Shown piece after piece: positions 24,026 through 32,399 of a DNA stretch of 43,670 nt (the first letter of the stretch is position 1; every line of letters begins with the position of its first letter). Source of the DNA: Caldisericia bacterium. Lineage in GTDB: Bacteria > Caldisericota > Caldisericia > JAAYUI01. Both the position numbers and the translations under genes were made by a program. The stretch covers positions 1-43,670 of the forward strand of contig JAGOOK010000014.1 of the NCBI GenBank assembly GCA_017992555.1, in the 5' to 3' direction. The notes under the pieces are model-generated. The model had not been told where the DNA came from, made no database searches, and worked only from the letters and a program-made list of their open reading frames with translations.

Positions 24026-25290
24026 AAACCGCCATAGTGGGGAAAATCATACCGCTCGTCCCAACAATGCCTGAAGAGTTCGATGGATATGTGATCGTAG
24101 AAGAAAACCAGATAATAGATGTTGGCATCGGACAGCCGGATGGCTATTTTGACAAAGTTGTAGATGGACCAAAGCAGGTGGTCATTCCTGGGCTTGCAAA
24201 CACTCATACCCATGCAGCCATGTCAATGTTTAGGGGAGTGGCAGACGATCTCCAGCTCCAAGCCTGGCTTGAAAAAGAAATATTTCCCAGAGAAGATAAG
24301 CTGACCGATGAGATCGTTTATTGGGCAACAAAACTTGCTATAGCAGAGCTTCTTTTGGGTGGTGTAACCTGCTTTGCCGACATGTACTTTTTTATGGACG
24401 AAGTGGCCAAAGCCGTCTCGGAGACTGGAATAAGGGCTTGCCTCTCAAAGGGGCTGGTCAGCTCCTCTGGAGAAAAAGAAATAGAAGTAGGCAGGGCATT
24501 TTGTCAAAGGTGGCAAGGCCAGGGAAAAGGCAGGATACATACGATGCTTGGGCCCCATGCAATCTACACCTGCCCTCCTGCATACATGGAAAAAGTGATC
24601 AGGGTTGCTTCTGACAGACATATCCCAATCCACATGCATGTTTCTGAAACGAAAAAAGAGGTTTCGGACTGTATTTCCAAAAATGGTGGAACACCGGTTG
24701 CTGTTTTGAACAGACTTGGAGCGTTTGAACTCCCGTTCATTGCCGCTCATTGTGTCCATCTTGAAGATGAAGACATGGAGATAATGGCAAAAAAAGGCGT
24801 TGTTCCTTCTCTAAACGTGAGCTCAAACTTCAAGCTTGCCTCTGGCATGCCAAGGGTTGAAGCCATGGAAAAAGCTGGTTTAAGGATGACAATTGGAACT
24901 GATGGCCCTGCCAGCAATAATGACCTGAATATGTTTGAAGAGATGAGATGGACGAGTTTCTGTGCGAAGGTCACTGGTAATCCACAATCTGTTCCTGCTT
25001 ACAGGGCCCTTGAAATGGCTACTAAAAATGGTGCGCATGCAATGGGCTGGAAAAACCTTGGGATAATTGCGCCAGGTCAGATTGCCGATATTGTGATACT
25101 CGATTATTCATCGCCAAGATTGAATCCGGTATATTCCTGTCTTTCACACATTGTTTACGCTGGAGACCCAAGTGATGTCATGCATGTAATGGTTGATGGT
25201 GAATTTGTAGTTTGGAACAGAAAAATAACAACCTTTGATGTCCAGGAAACAATAGAAAAAGTCAACGAATTTGCAAAGGGTTTTGCCTGA
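24022..25290 (+). CDS. mtaD: 5'-methylthioadenosine / S-adenosylhomocysteine deaminase
   Basis: Zinc amidohydrolase of the TrzN/MtaD group converting MTA to methylthioinosine and SAH to S-inosylhomocysteine. Metal and catalytic motifs are intact: N-T-H-T-H-A-A-M, H-M-H-V-S-E-T, A-A-H-C-V-H-L and G-T-D-G-P-A-S-N-N-D. At 422 aa it is family-typical. It is translationally coupled to the gene before it and is followed after one nucleotide by the MTA/MTI phosphorylase gene. That order suggests deamination before phosphorolysis in this organism. Confidence 0.9.
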   Translation: MKTAIVGKIIPLVPTMPEEFDGYVIVEENQIIDVGIGQPDGYFDKVVDGPKQVVIPGLANTHTHAAMSMFRGVADDLQLQAWLEKEIFPREDKLTDEIVYWATKLAIAELLLGGVTCFADMYFFMDEVAKAVSETGIRACLSKGLVSSSGEKEIEVGRAFCQRWQGQGKGRIHTMLGPHAIYTCPPAYMEKVIRVASDRHIPIHMHVSETKKEVSDCISKNGGTPVAVLNRLGAFELPFIAAHCVHLEDEDMEIMAKKGVVPSLNVSSNFKLASGMPRVEAMEKAGLRMTIGTDGPASNNDLNMFEEMRWTSFCAKVTGNPQSVPAYRALEMATKNGAHAMGWKNLGIIAPGQIADIVILDYSSPRLNPVYSCLSHIVYAGDPSDVMHVMVDGEFVVWNRKITTFDVQETIEKVNEFAKGFA

Positions 25291-25291
25291 T

Positions 25292-26026
25292 ATGATTGGC
25301 ATCATAGGTGGTTCTGGTATCTATGATATCCCATGGATTGAGAATGCAGTTGAGCTTATTGTAGAGAACGAATACGGTGAAGCAAAGCTGAAAAAAGGTC
25401 ATGTTGGCTCTCTCGAGATTGTCTTTCTTGCAAGACACGGCAAGACACATTCTATACAGCCTGCATCAATAAACTATAGGGCAAACATCAAGGCACTATA
25501 TGATTCTGGTGTGAGAAATATTTTCTCAACTTATGCAGTAGGGGGAATAAATCCAAAATATAGGCCTGGTGATTTTGCGATAATTGGACAATTCATTGAT
25601 TTTACATGGGGGCGTAGTGGTACCTTCCACGACAAGCCCGGTTCTGTTGTTCATACTGATATGTCAGAGCCTTATTCAAAAAAATTGTCAGAGGTGTTAA
25701 AGAACTCGCTCCAGAAACTTGGCCAGCGCTTTTATGAAAACCAGGTTTATATTTGTACTCAGGGGCCAAGGTTTGAAACGCCCGCTGAAATAAAAGCATA
25801 TTCAATTATTGGGGCAGATATTGTAGGAATGACAGGTTGTCCAGAAGTTGCTTTGGCCAGAGAATTTGGGATAAATTTTGCTTCGCTGGCAGTGATAACA
25901 AACTTGGCTGCCGGAGTCAGTATTGCCCTGATTTCACACCAAGAGGTGCTTGATATCTTTAACGCGAGAATGGAGATCATCTCGGAAGTCCTAAGATTGT
26001 CTTGTCTTGGTGTATCGACCATCTGA
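25292..26026 (+). CDS. mtnP: Methylthioadenosine/methylthioinosine phosphorylase (MTAP/PNP family)
   Basis: Trimeric purine nucleoside phosphorylase-fold enzyme releasing the base and 5-methylthioribose-1-phosphate. Motifs: GIIGGSGIYD (phosphate loop), FLARHGKTHS, YICTQGPRFETPAEI and MTGCPEVALARE. The start MIGIIGGSG at 25292 is one nucleotide after the mtaD stop. The base-contacting loop reads VITNLAAG with Asn204, the 6-oxopurine-type residue, where adenine-specific MTAPs have an Asp. Together with mtaD next door this favours methylthioinosine as substrate. Assignment to the family is firm; substrate is inferred. Confidence 0.88.
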   Translation: MIGIIGGSGIYDIPWIENAVELIVENEYGEAKLKKGHVGSLEIVFLARHGKTHSIQPASINYRANIKALYDSGVRNIFSTYAVGGINPKYRPGDFAIIGQFIDFTWGRSGTFHDKPGSVVHTDMSEPYSKKLSEVLKNSLQKLGQRFYENQVYICTQGPRFETPAEIKAYSIIGADIVGMTGCPEVALAREFGINFASLAVITNLAAGVSIALISHQEVLDIFNARMEIISEVLRLSCLGVSTI

Positions 26027-26045
26027 TAAGAAGGAGGTCAAAATT

Positions 26046-27083
26046 ATGGAAGAAGAATCAGCATTTTCAAAGGAAGAACTTTCATGGCTTCTTGCCCAGT
26101 CAAAAGTCCCCAGGCCGTTGGTCTTTGAAGACGGTATCTTGAAAATATTGGACCAGCGCGCTTTGCCTGGCAAAATTGTCTACGTTAACGTTGATAATTG
26201 GGAAGAAGTTGCGCTTGCGATAAAAAATATGATTGTCAGGGGTGCCCCAATGATAGGTGTTGCAGGTGCTTATGGAATGGCACTGGCAGCCATGAAGGAC
26301 CCTGGAAATATTGAAAAGGCTGCCATTGAACTAAAAAAGGCAAGACCAACTGCAGTGAATCTCTCGTGGGCAGTTGACAGGGTATTAAGGATCGCAAGGG
26401 AAAATCCTGAAGGCACAATAAAGGAAGCCAAGGAAATTGAAGTCGAAGACCATGAAAGAAACTTCATGATTGCCAAGAATGCCTCAACACTCATCAAACC
26501 GGGGATGAGGATCCTCACCCATTGCAATTCTGGATCGCTTGCCGCAGGGGGGTTTGGTACAGCGCTGGGTTGTATAATTTGGGCGAAACTGATTGATGGC
26601 AAAGAGATATCTGTTTTTAATACTGAAACCAGGCCATACCTTCAGGGTTCAAGACTCACAAGCTTCGAGCTTGTGAGTGCTGGTATTCCGGACACACTAA
26701 TACCGGATATGGCAGCATCTCTTCTTATGAGCAAGAGAATGGTCGACTTGATAATTGTTGGAGCAGACAGGATTGCAAGAAATGGTGATGTGGCAAATAA
26801 GATTGGAACTTTACAGCTTGCGATTTCCGCGCACCAATATGACGTACCGTTCTATGTGGCTGCACCGCGTTCTACGTTTGATCTGACGATTGAGAGCGGA
26901 AAAGAAATACCGATAGAAGAAAGACCAGCTGAGGAGCTAGTTATTTTTAATGGAATAAAAATGGCGCCGGACGGCGTTTCAGTCTTTAACCCGGCCTTTG
27001 ATGTTGCACCCTTTGATCTTGTGACCGGGTATATAACTGAATCTGGCGTCATCGGCGCCTGGAAAATCCCTTACTTGGACTGA
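26046..27083 (+). CDS. mtnA: S-methyl-5-thioribose-1-phosphate isomerase
   Basis: Converts MTR-1-P to MTRu-1-P in methionine salvage, using the product of the preceding phosphorylase. Family motifs: RGAPMIGVAGAYGMAL, LTHCNSGSLAAGGFGTALG (catalytic Cys), ETRPYLQGSRLTSFEL and VGADRIARNGDVANKIGT (catalytic Asp). At 345 aa it is of standard length. ATG at 26046 follows AGGAGGTCAAAATT; the in-frame start at 26007 overlaps mtnP. Later salvage genes (mtnB-E) are absent here. The 3' end overlaps convergent rplI by 13 nt. Confidence 0.95.
   Translation: MEEESAFSKEELSWLLAQSKVPRPLVFEDGILKILDQRALPGKIVYVNVDNWEEVALAIKNMIVRGAPMIGVAGAYGMALAAMKDPGNIEKAAIELKKARPTAVNLSWAVDRVLRIARENPEGTIKEAKEIEVEDHERNFMIAKNASTLIKPGMRILTHCNSGSLAAGGFGTALGCIIWAKLIDGKEISVFNTETRPYLQGSRLTSFELVSAGIPDTLIPDMAASLLMSKRMVDLIIVGADRIARNGDVANKIGTLQLAISAHQYDVPFYVAAPRSTFDLTIESGKEIPIEERPAEELVIFNGIKMAPDGVSVFNPAFDVAPFDLVTGYITESGVIGAWKIPYLD
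26654..26678. repeat. Perfect hairpin within the mtnA coding sequence
   Basis: ACTCACAAGCT and AGCTTGTGAGT are perfect inverted 11-mers separated by TCG. They lie in codons for R-L-T-S-F-E-L-V-S, a conserved part of MtnA. No T-run follows. Function unknown. Confidence 0.6.
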
Positions 27084-27529
27084 GATACTATTTCGAGCTT
27101 GAGTTCGGCGACAACTTCGTGATGGAGCTTCACCGGAATTGTATGAATTCCAGTGCTTTTGATTGGTTCGTCAAGTTCCACAGACTTCTTGTCCATTACG
27201 ATATTGAGGTCGCGCTTCATGGCCTTTGAGATCATGTCTGCGGTTATTGAACCGAACAATGTTCCACTTGGGCCTGCTTTTGCCGAAATTGTTATTGTTT
27301 TGTCCTCAATCTTCTGTTTTATCTCTTCCGCCCTTGCTTTGGCTTTTGCAGACTTTTTGTCTGCCTGTTCAACATTGTATGCAAGGTTGGAAATTGAAGA
27401 TGTGGTTGCTATCTGTGCAAGGCTGTTTTTGACAAGGTAGTTTCTTGCGTAACCTGATGCAACCTCTGCCACTGTACCTTTTTTCCCAACACCTGGTACA
27501 TCTGCAAGAAGTATGACTTTTGTTTTCAT
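27071..27529 (-). CDS. rplI: 50S ribosomal protein L9
   Basis: 152 aa. N-terminal RNA-binding domain (MKTKVILLADVPGVGKKGTV, then VASGYARNYLVKNSLA), a long central helix rich in K/A/E, and a C-terminal domain (GTLFGSITADMISKAM). It is last in the rpsF-ssb-rpsR-rplI operon, 6 nt after rpsR. Confidence 0.97.
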   Translation of the reverse strand: MKTKVILLADVPGVGKKGTVAEVASGYARNYLVKNSLAQIATTSSISNLAYNVEQADKKSAKAKARAEEIKQKIEDKTITISAKAGPSGTLFGSITADMISKAMKRDLNIVMDKKSVELDEPIKSTGIHTIPVKLHHEVVAELKLEIVSQSK

Positions 27530-27535
27530 CCGGAG

Positions 27536-27808
27536 CTACCTCGCAGAAAATGGTAGAAGGGCGATTTCTCTTGCCCTCTTTATTGCCGTGCAGAGTCTCC
27601 TCTGGTGTTTTGCGCACATGCCTGTGGCACGCCTTGGAAGGATTTTACCGGTATCGGTAACATATTTTTGAAGCCTGGCCACATCCTTGTAGTCAACATA
27701 GTCATTATGGTCGGCGCAGTAGATGCAGACTTTTCTTCTGGGTTTGCTGAACTTGCGTCCCTTTCCCATTCTTCTGCCTTTGCGATCGTCATCCATCATT
27801 TTATCCAT
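27536..27808 (-). CDS. rpsR: 30S ribosomal protein S18 (zinc-type)
   Basis: 90 aa with a basic N-terminus and the S18 core ([40 protein letters not shown]). The four cysteines of the C+ form are present (C-I-Y-C near residue 30 and C-x6-C near the C-terminus), so it should bind zinc. GAGGAG precedes the ATG. Confidence 0.97.
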   Translation of the reverse strand: MDKMMDDDRKGRRMGKGRKFSKPRRKVCIYCADHNDYVDYKDVARLQKYVTDTGKILPRRATGMCAKHQRRLCTAIKRAREIALLPFSAR

Positions 27809-27826
27809 TTTTCAGTTCTCCTCTCT

Positions 27827-28270
27827 TCATGAAAACGGAATGTCTTCGTCGTTGAAATCTGGCGGCATGAATTCGTCTTCCTCGGTCTCGGCCGCATGTT
27901 GTTGCTGGGATGGTTGTCCCTTGTTTTCAAACGATGTGCCTTTTGCTGGTGATCCGAGGAATTTAAGGTTCTGCACCCTTACTTCTGTGACCCAACGCCT
28001 GATTCCGTCTTTTTCATATTCCCTGATGACCAGTTTTCCCTCAACAAAGCATTTGCTGCCTTTTTTTAGGTACTGGTGTGCTGATGTGGCTTGATTTCCC
28101 CACACAATGCAGTTTATGAAGAGCGTTTCTTCCTTGAGCTCCGTGGAGCTTTTTGACCTGTACTTTTCTGTACAGGCGAGCCTGATTGTTGTTACCGGGG
28201 CACCTGAGGGAGTGTAACGGATTTCTGGGTCGGCAGTAAGGTTGCCTATAAGCAGAACCTTATTGAACAT
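27827..28270 (-). CDS. ssb: Single-stranded DNA-binding protein
   Basis: 147 aa with an OB fold (MFNKVLLIGNLTADPEIRYT, CIVWGNQATSAHQYLKKGSK), a Q/E-rich linker and the acidic partner-binding tail D-D-E-D-I-P-F-S. The start overlaps the rpsF stop by one nucleotide. It lies between rpsF and rpsR as in most bacteria. Confidence 0.96.
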   Translation of the reverse strand: MFNKVLLIGNLTADPEIRYTPSGAPVTTIRLACTEKYRSKSSTELKEETLFINCIVWGNQATSAHQYLKKGSKCFVEGKLVIREYEKDGIRRWVTEVRVQNLKFLGSPAKGTSFENKGQPSQQQHAAETEEDEFMPPDFNDEDIPFS

Positions 28271-28698
28271 CAGGCCTCCTTGGGGGGTTCTTCAACTTGC
28301 TGTTCGGTTTCCTGTCTCTGTTCTCTTTCTCTGTCCCTTGCGAGTGCTTTGGCTGCCCTGCGTGCTTCGGCGGCTTTCATGTGCACTTCACGATTTTTCT
28401 GGGCTTTGATTGAGTCAGTAAGGTCAACAAGGATGTCTCTGAGGAAACCTTCAGTGATTTTGACGATCCTTCTCAGCTCAAGCGGTACCTGGGGTGGGGC
28501 CTTGAATGTGAGGACCCAGTAGGAACCTTCAATCTGGCCTTTAATCTCATAGGCCAGCCTTCTTTTTCCCCATTTCTTGAGGTCCAGCACTTCACCACCA
28601 TCATTTGTTACGATCGTGGCGAGTTTCTCTGCGAGAGCTTTTTCTGCTTCTTCGTCGAGAGCTGGATTCAAAACAAACATCTGCTCGTAATTCTTCAC
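28270..28698 (-). CDS. rpsF: 30S ribosomal protein S6
   Basis: S6 fold (YEQMFVLNPALDEEAEKALA, LKKWGKRRLAYEIKGQIEGS, LRRIVKITEGFLRDILV) with a long charged C-terminal extension (ARRAAKALARDREREQRQET). The GTG at 28698 is chosen because GGAGGAATT lies directly before it; an in-frame start at 28725 would be inside the leader. First gene of the S6 operon. Confidence 0.95.
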   Translation of the reverse strand: MKNYEQMFVLNPALDEEAEKALAEKLATIVTNDGGEVLDLKKWGKRRLAYEIKGQIEGSYWVLTFKAPPQVPLELRRIVKITEGFLRDILVDLTDSIKAQKNREVHMKAAEARRAAKALARDREREQRQETEQQVEEPPKEA

Positions 28699-28719
28699 AA
28701 TTCCTCCTTTGGGCTTGTG

Positions 28720-28737
28720 GGTCAATTTTTATTGACC
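28720..28737 (-). promoter_or_regulatory. Leader hairpin of the rpsF operon
   Basis: GGTCAAT-AAAA-ATTGACC forms a perfect 7-bp stem with a tetraloop in the mRNA, about 10 nt upstream of the AGGAGG of rpsF. It could serve autoregulation, but it does not show the CCG-bulge structure I would expect for the described S6:S18 leader motif. Confidence 0.4.
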
Positions 28738-28759
28738 AGAAGGTGCAACTAAAAAATAA

Positions 28760-28787
28760 ATGTTAGGTTAGGTTCCTGATATGTCAA
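28760..28787 (-). promoter_or_regulatory. Promoter of the rpsF operon
   Basis: Perfect -35 TTGACA (28782-28787), 16-nt spacer, TAACAT (28760-28765) on the - strand. The predicted leader is about 50-55 nt, the longest in the window, and contains the hairpin at 28720-28737. Confidence 0.6.
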
Positions 28788-28789
28788 GA

Positions 28790-28817
28790 TTGACTGGTTT
28801 CATTGTTGTTTTAGAAT
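28790..28817 (+). promoter_or_regulatory. Promoter of the kinase-STAND gene; probable leaderless start
   Basis: TTGACT (28790-28795), 16-nt spacer, TAGAAT (28812-28817). The ATG at 28827 is only 9 nt past the -10 box and no Shine-Dalgarno precedes it, so the mRNA should have about 0-3 leader nucleotides. Confidence 0.68.
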
Positions 28818-28826
28818 TTAGACATA

Positions 28827-31800
28827 ATGGAAGAACGGCTGATTTTTGGTCGCTATAGACTACTTAGAAAAATTGGAAGTGGAGGAATGGGTGAAGTCTT
28901 TGCTGCTCTGGATTTGCAGAGCAATGAGGATGTGGTTATTAAAATCTCGCATTTTAAAGACGAGGATTGGGACAATGTTGAAAAAAACAGGTTTCTTTCA
29001 GAGGCTTCCATCTTGGCCTCTCTTGACCACCCAGGTATCCCGAAAGTATGGGATTGCTGTAGAGAGGGTGAAGATTACTACTACATAATGGAGTACGTGA
29101 AAGGAACTCCCCTTTCAAAACTTCATAACATCGGCATAGAGCAGGCGTTGGGTATTTTTTATGATGTTGCTGGGGTACTTTCACACATCCATTCTAGGTC
29201 TGTTGTGCACAGAGATATTAAACCAGGTAATCTTATTGTGCTCGACTCCCCGGATATCAAAACCGGAATAAGGGTAAAACTCATTGATTTTGGTTTGGCA
29301 AAAAATGTTGTAAATGGGCGTATAACGAGTACGGGCATGGTGGTTGGTACCTTTAATTATATGGCCCCTGAACAATTGATGGGTGGAGCTATTGATATGA
29401 GGGCGGATTTATATTCTTTTGGTGCAACGATGTATAACACTTTGACGGAATCCCTGCCCTTTGGCTCCCCAGACCCGAAAAAAATTGCCTATCAACTGAT
29501 AAATGCTTCTTGCGACCCTCCATCACATTTTAATGGCGATATCCCGGAAGAGCTTGACAACGTTATTCTTTGCCTCTTGAGAAAAGACCCAAACGAAAGG
29601 ATACAAAGCGCTTCAGAATTACTATCATTAATGCAGTCAATCACCATCGATGAAAAGAGCAACAAACCTGCTGGGCTGGTTCTTTGTGAACCCGATATGG
29701 TGGGTCGTGAGTTTGAGATGCAGTACCTTATTGATTCTTGGAACAGTTCACAAACTCAATCAGTAACAGTCTGTGTTGCTGGGCCATTTGGAATTGGAAA
29801 AACCAGGCTTGTTGATGAATTTGCTTCCATAGTGCAGTTATCAGGGAAAATGCTTTTGAGGGCAAGGGGACATGGTTCGACAAACTCATTGCCGATGGAT
29901 GGTCTCAAACAGCTTGCTTTTCATCTTGCACACTATAATCTGGACCAATATTCTGATTTAATCGAGCAAAATTCAAAAGAGCTTGGGTTTTTCAGCCAAC
30001 AATTGTGTAAATCAAAAAGAAAATCTGCCCAATCTTTTCCAAATCAGGGCGCATGCTCTTTCGCTTTTTTGAAGTTTTTGAAGGCAATATCGTTTGAAGC
30101 GCCCATTGTTATCATCCTTGAGGACATAGAACATCTTGACAAGGAAACCCTTGATGTATGTTTTGAACTCTCTTCTAATCCAGAATTGAAGATAATGGTC
30201 GTTTTTACGTGTCTCGAACCAACTTTTAGATCCAATGCAGCCATTGGATTGAAATTGCATAGAATGAGCGATTTGAGGTTCATTGATCTCAAAAATCTTA
30301 AGAAATCTAATGTAAAAATGATGATGGAATCAATGCTAAGAGGTCATGAAGCGCCAAATGATTTCTTAAATGATCTCTGGGAGAGATTCGGTGGTGTCCC
30401 CTATCTGTTGATAAACAACATAAGAACGTTTGTTTCACAAAAAGTGCTTGCGCTTGATAGTGGAAGGCTTGTTTATAAAAGACCTGTTTCCTTTGAAGAT
30501 GTATCCGGCTCAATTTTATCGCAACACCTTTCCTCGCTCTCCCAAATATCCATAAAAATTCTTGAGTTTGCGTGCCTGTTTGAAGAGCCATTCGAGATGG
30601 AAATTGTTATGAAATCGCTTGGTCTTACGAGACGCCAGTGTGTGAATGCATTTTATGAACTTATATCATCCTCGCTTTTGAAGCAAAGGAATGGTTTTTA
30701 CAAGAGTACGTATGAGTTTGCTTATCCGTCTATGAAGGAGACAGTAAAATCTAGAATACCAGATACGGAAAAGCACGAAACGCACAAACTGATTGCGCAA
30801 GTCCTAGAATTTAGTGATGAAATAACTGATGAAATCGCCTGCGAGATAGCAAAACACTACAAAATGGCTGGTGAAACGGACAAAGCGGTAATATGGGCCG
30901 AAGAGTGCGCAAAAAGATTGATTGCACTTGGCTCCCAAACCTATTCCGAATGGATTGATTATATACATGGCGTGGGAGTGAGCGAATCCAATCCTGTTTA
31001 TGAGGTTAAAGCAAAGAGGGTTCTCTCTGATATTTTTTATGCAAAAGGGGATTTTGAAAAGGCAAAAGCTTTATTTTTGGAAGCGCTTGGTCAGGCAAAA
31101 AAAATAGGGGCGAATACGGAATACTCATTAATATTGATTCATTATCTCAAGTTTCTTTTTGAGATCGGTGAATACAGCGAATTGCAAAAAATTAGCTCTA
31201 AAGAGGCGAAAACACCAGTTTTCATGGGTATGCCGTCAGAAAGATTTATGATTCTTGAATATTTGGCGCTCTCTCTAAAGGAAAACTCATGTTTTTCAGA
31301 AGCTGAAGATGTTGCAAGAGAATTGCTTTATCTAGCCCAGTGTTCCTTGCCTGACAAAGTTACAGAAGGAAAAACTGTTCTTTTTTCATGCCTTCTTGGA
31401 GGCATGAAGATGGACGACGCATCTGGAATGGCGAAAGAAATTGAGTCAGAAATTGCCGAGTTGAACTCGGATGTTGCGGAGAGGCATGTGATTGAGCTTG
31501 CATTATTCGAGTACAACATGGGTAATTATGGCAAGACAATTGAAATGTTGAGTAATACAGACAAGGGTTTGCTTACATTCCGGGACAAGACCAAATCTGC
31601 CATGCTCAAATCAAAATCATTTTATGCCCTTGGTAAACTCGACGAGGCAACTGAAAGCGTTAACAAATTAAGTATTCCAGATGGTGCTGAAGTGAGTCGT
31701 GTCGAATTAGAGAAGCTTGTATACAAATCTCTTTTTATCACACTGGCGCATGGCTGGGAAAAATCTGGCCCCAGAACAGAGCGCTTGGTCGGACTTGCTG

Positions 31801-32396
31801 AGTTCCAGGAATGTGAGGCATGCAAAATATTGCCATACGAGGTTTATTGTTATTGGCTTTCAAAACAGAAAAGATTTGATGACGCAATGGAGTATTTTGC
31901 GAAGGCTTGGACTATTTCGTGCAATTTGGGTATTGAAGAATATATGCTTGATTGTGCATATTGGGGTGTTTCAATCCTTTCCTACAAAAAAATCATTGCA
32001 AAATACCCTTCGATAGCTAATTTGATTACTGATGAGGAGAGGCTTTTTGGTGGCTATGCCCAAAAATATGAGCATGCAGTTGTTGCAGGCTATGTTCATC
32101 TTTATAGGGCGGAAAAAGATTTCAGGGAGTTTGATCATGCAATCAGATGGTTTGTTCATGCCAGGGAACTCGCACTTCAAAAAGGAAACAAGATTTACAT
32201 GGCTTTATCAGCATTCAATCTTGGCAAAGTCTATTGTGAAAGGAACAACTCAAAACACAAAAAACCATCTGATGCTGAGGACGCAGAGAAGTTCTTTTTT
32301 GAGGCCGAGTTTGTCTTTTCAGCCATAAATGCCCCTGCCACAGTAGATGTTGTTAGGGAATACCAGGAAAAGCACCTGAGACGCACCGCCCAGTAA
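28827..32396 (+). CDS. Ser/Thr kinase - STAND-type ATPase - TPR-like repeat protein
   Basis: 1189-aa cytoplasmic multidomain protein without a membrane segment. Residues ~8-275 are a full Hanks kinase (K-I-G-S-G-G-M-G-E-V-F, Lys39, H-R-D 128-130, D-F-G 154-156, M-A-P-E-Q). A STAND/AAA_16 ATPase starts near 290 (MVGREFEMQYLIDSW), with Walker A GPFGIGKTR (319-327), Walker B IVIILEDIEHLD (Asp433) and GGVPYLLINNI. The remaining ~550 residues are helical TPR-like repeats (ILSDIFYAKGDFEKAKALFL, SFYALGKLDEATESVN). The layout matches PknK-type regulators and also antiviral STAND proteins (effector, ATPase, repeat sensor). It ends 3 nt from a convergent restriction-modification gene. The gene looks A+T-richer than its neighbours by eye. 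Role open. Confidence 0.88.
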   Translation: MEERLIFGRYRLLRKIGSGGMGEVFAALDLQSNEDVVIKISHFKDEDWDNVEKNRFLSEASILASLDHPGIPKVWDCCREGEDYYYIMEYVKGTPLSKLHNIGIEQALGIFYDVAGVLSHIHSRSVVHRDIKPGNLIVLDSPDIKTGIRVKLIDFGLAKNVVNGRITSTGMVVGTFNYMAPEQLMGGAIDMRADLYSFGATMYNTLTESLPFGSPDPKKIAYQLINASCDPPSHFNGDIPEELDNVILCLLRKDPNERIQSASELLSLMQSITIDEKSNKPAGLVLCEPDMVGREFEMQYLIDSWNSSQTQSVTVCVAGPFGIGKTRLVDEFASIVQLSGKMLLRARGHGSTNSLPMDGLKQLAFHLAHYNLDQYSDLIEQNSKELGFFSQQLCKSKRKSAQSFPNQGACSFAFLKFLKAISFEAPIVIILEDIEHLDKETLDVCFELSSNPELKIMVVFTCLEPTFRSNAAIGLKLHRMSDLRFIDLKNLKKSNVKMMMESMLRGHEAPNDFLNDLWERFGGVPYLLINNIRTFVSQKVLALDSGRLVYKRPVSFEDVSGSILSQHLSSLSQISIKILEFACLFEEPFEMEIVMKSLGLTRRQCVNAFYELISSSLLKQRNGFYKSTYEFAYPSMKETVKSRIPDTEKHETHKLIAQVLEFSDEITDEIACEIAKHYKMAGETDKAVIWAEECAKRLIALGSQTYSEWIDYIHGVGVSESNPVYEVKAKRVLSDIFYAKGDFEKAKALFLEALGQAKKIGANTEYSLILIHYLKFLFEIGEYSELQKISSKEAKTPVFMGMPSERFMILEYLALSLKENSCFSEAEDVARELLYLAQCSLPDKVTEGKTVLFSCLLGGMKMDDASGMAKEIESEIAELNSDVAERHVIELALFEYNMGNYGKTIEMLSNTDKGLLTFRDKTKSAMLKSKSFYALGKLDEATESVNKLSIPDGAEVSRVELEKLVYKSLFITLAHGWEKSGPRTERLVGLAEFQECEACKILPYEVYCYWLSKQKRFDDAMEYFAKAWTISCNLGIEEYMLDCAYWGVSILSYKKIIAKYPSIANLITDEERLFGGYAQKYEHAVVAGYVHLYRAEKDFREFDHAIRWFVHARELALQKGNKIYMALSAFNLGKVYCERNNSKHKKPSDAEDAEKFFFEAEFVFSAINAPATVDVVREYQEKHLRRTAQ

Positions 32397-32399
32397 AAA

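Noticed and set aside
28720..28737. Known S6:S18 leader motif
   Set aside because: The hairpin lacks the bulged CCG element expected for that motif; reported only as an unclassified leader hairpin.
30230..30249. 8-bp perfect hairpin (ATCCAATG/CATTGGAT) in the kinase-STAND gene
   Set aside because: Short coding-region hairpins of this size are expected by chance in a 43-kb window; no T-run or regulatory context.
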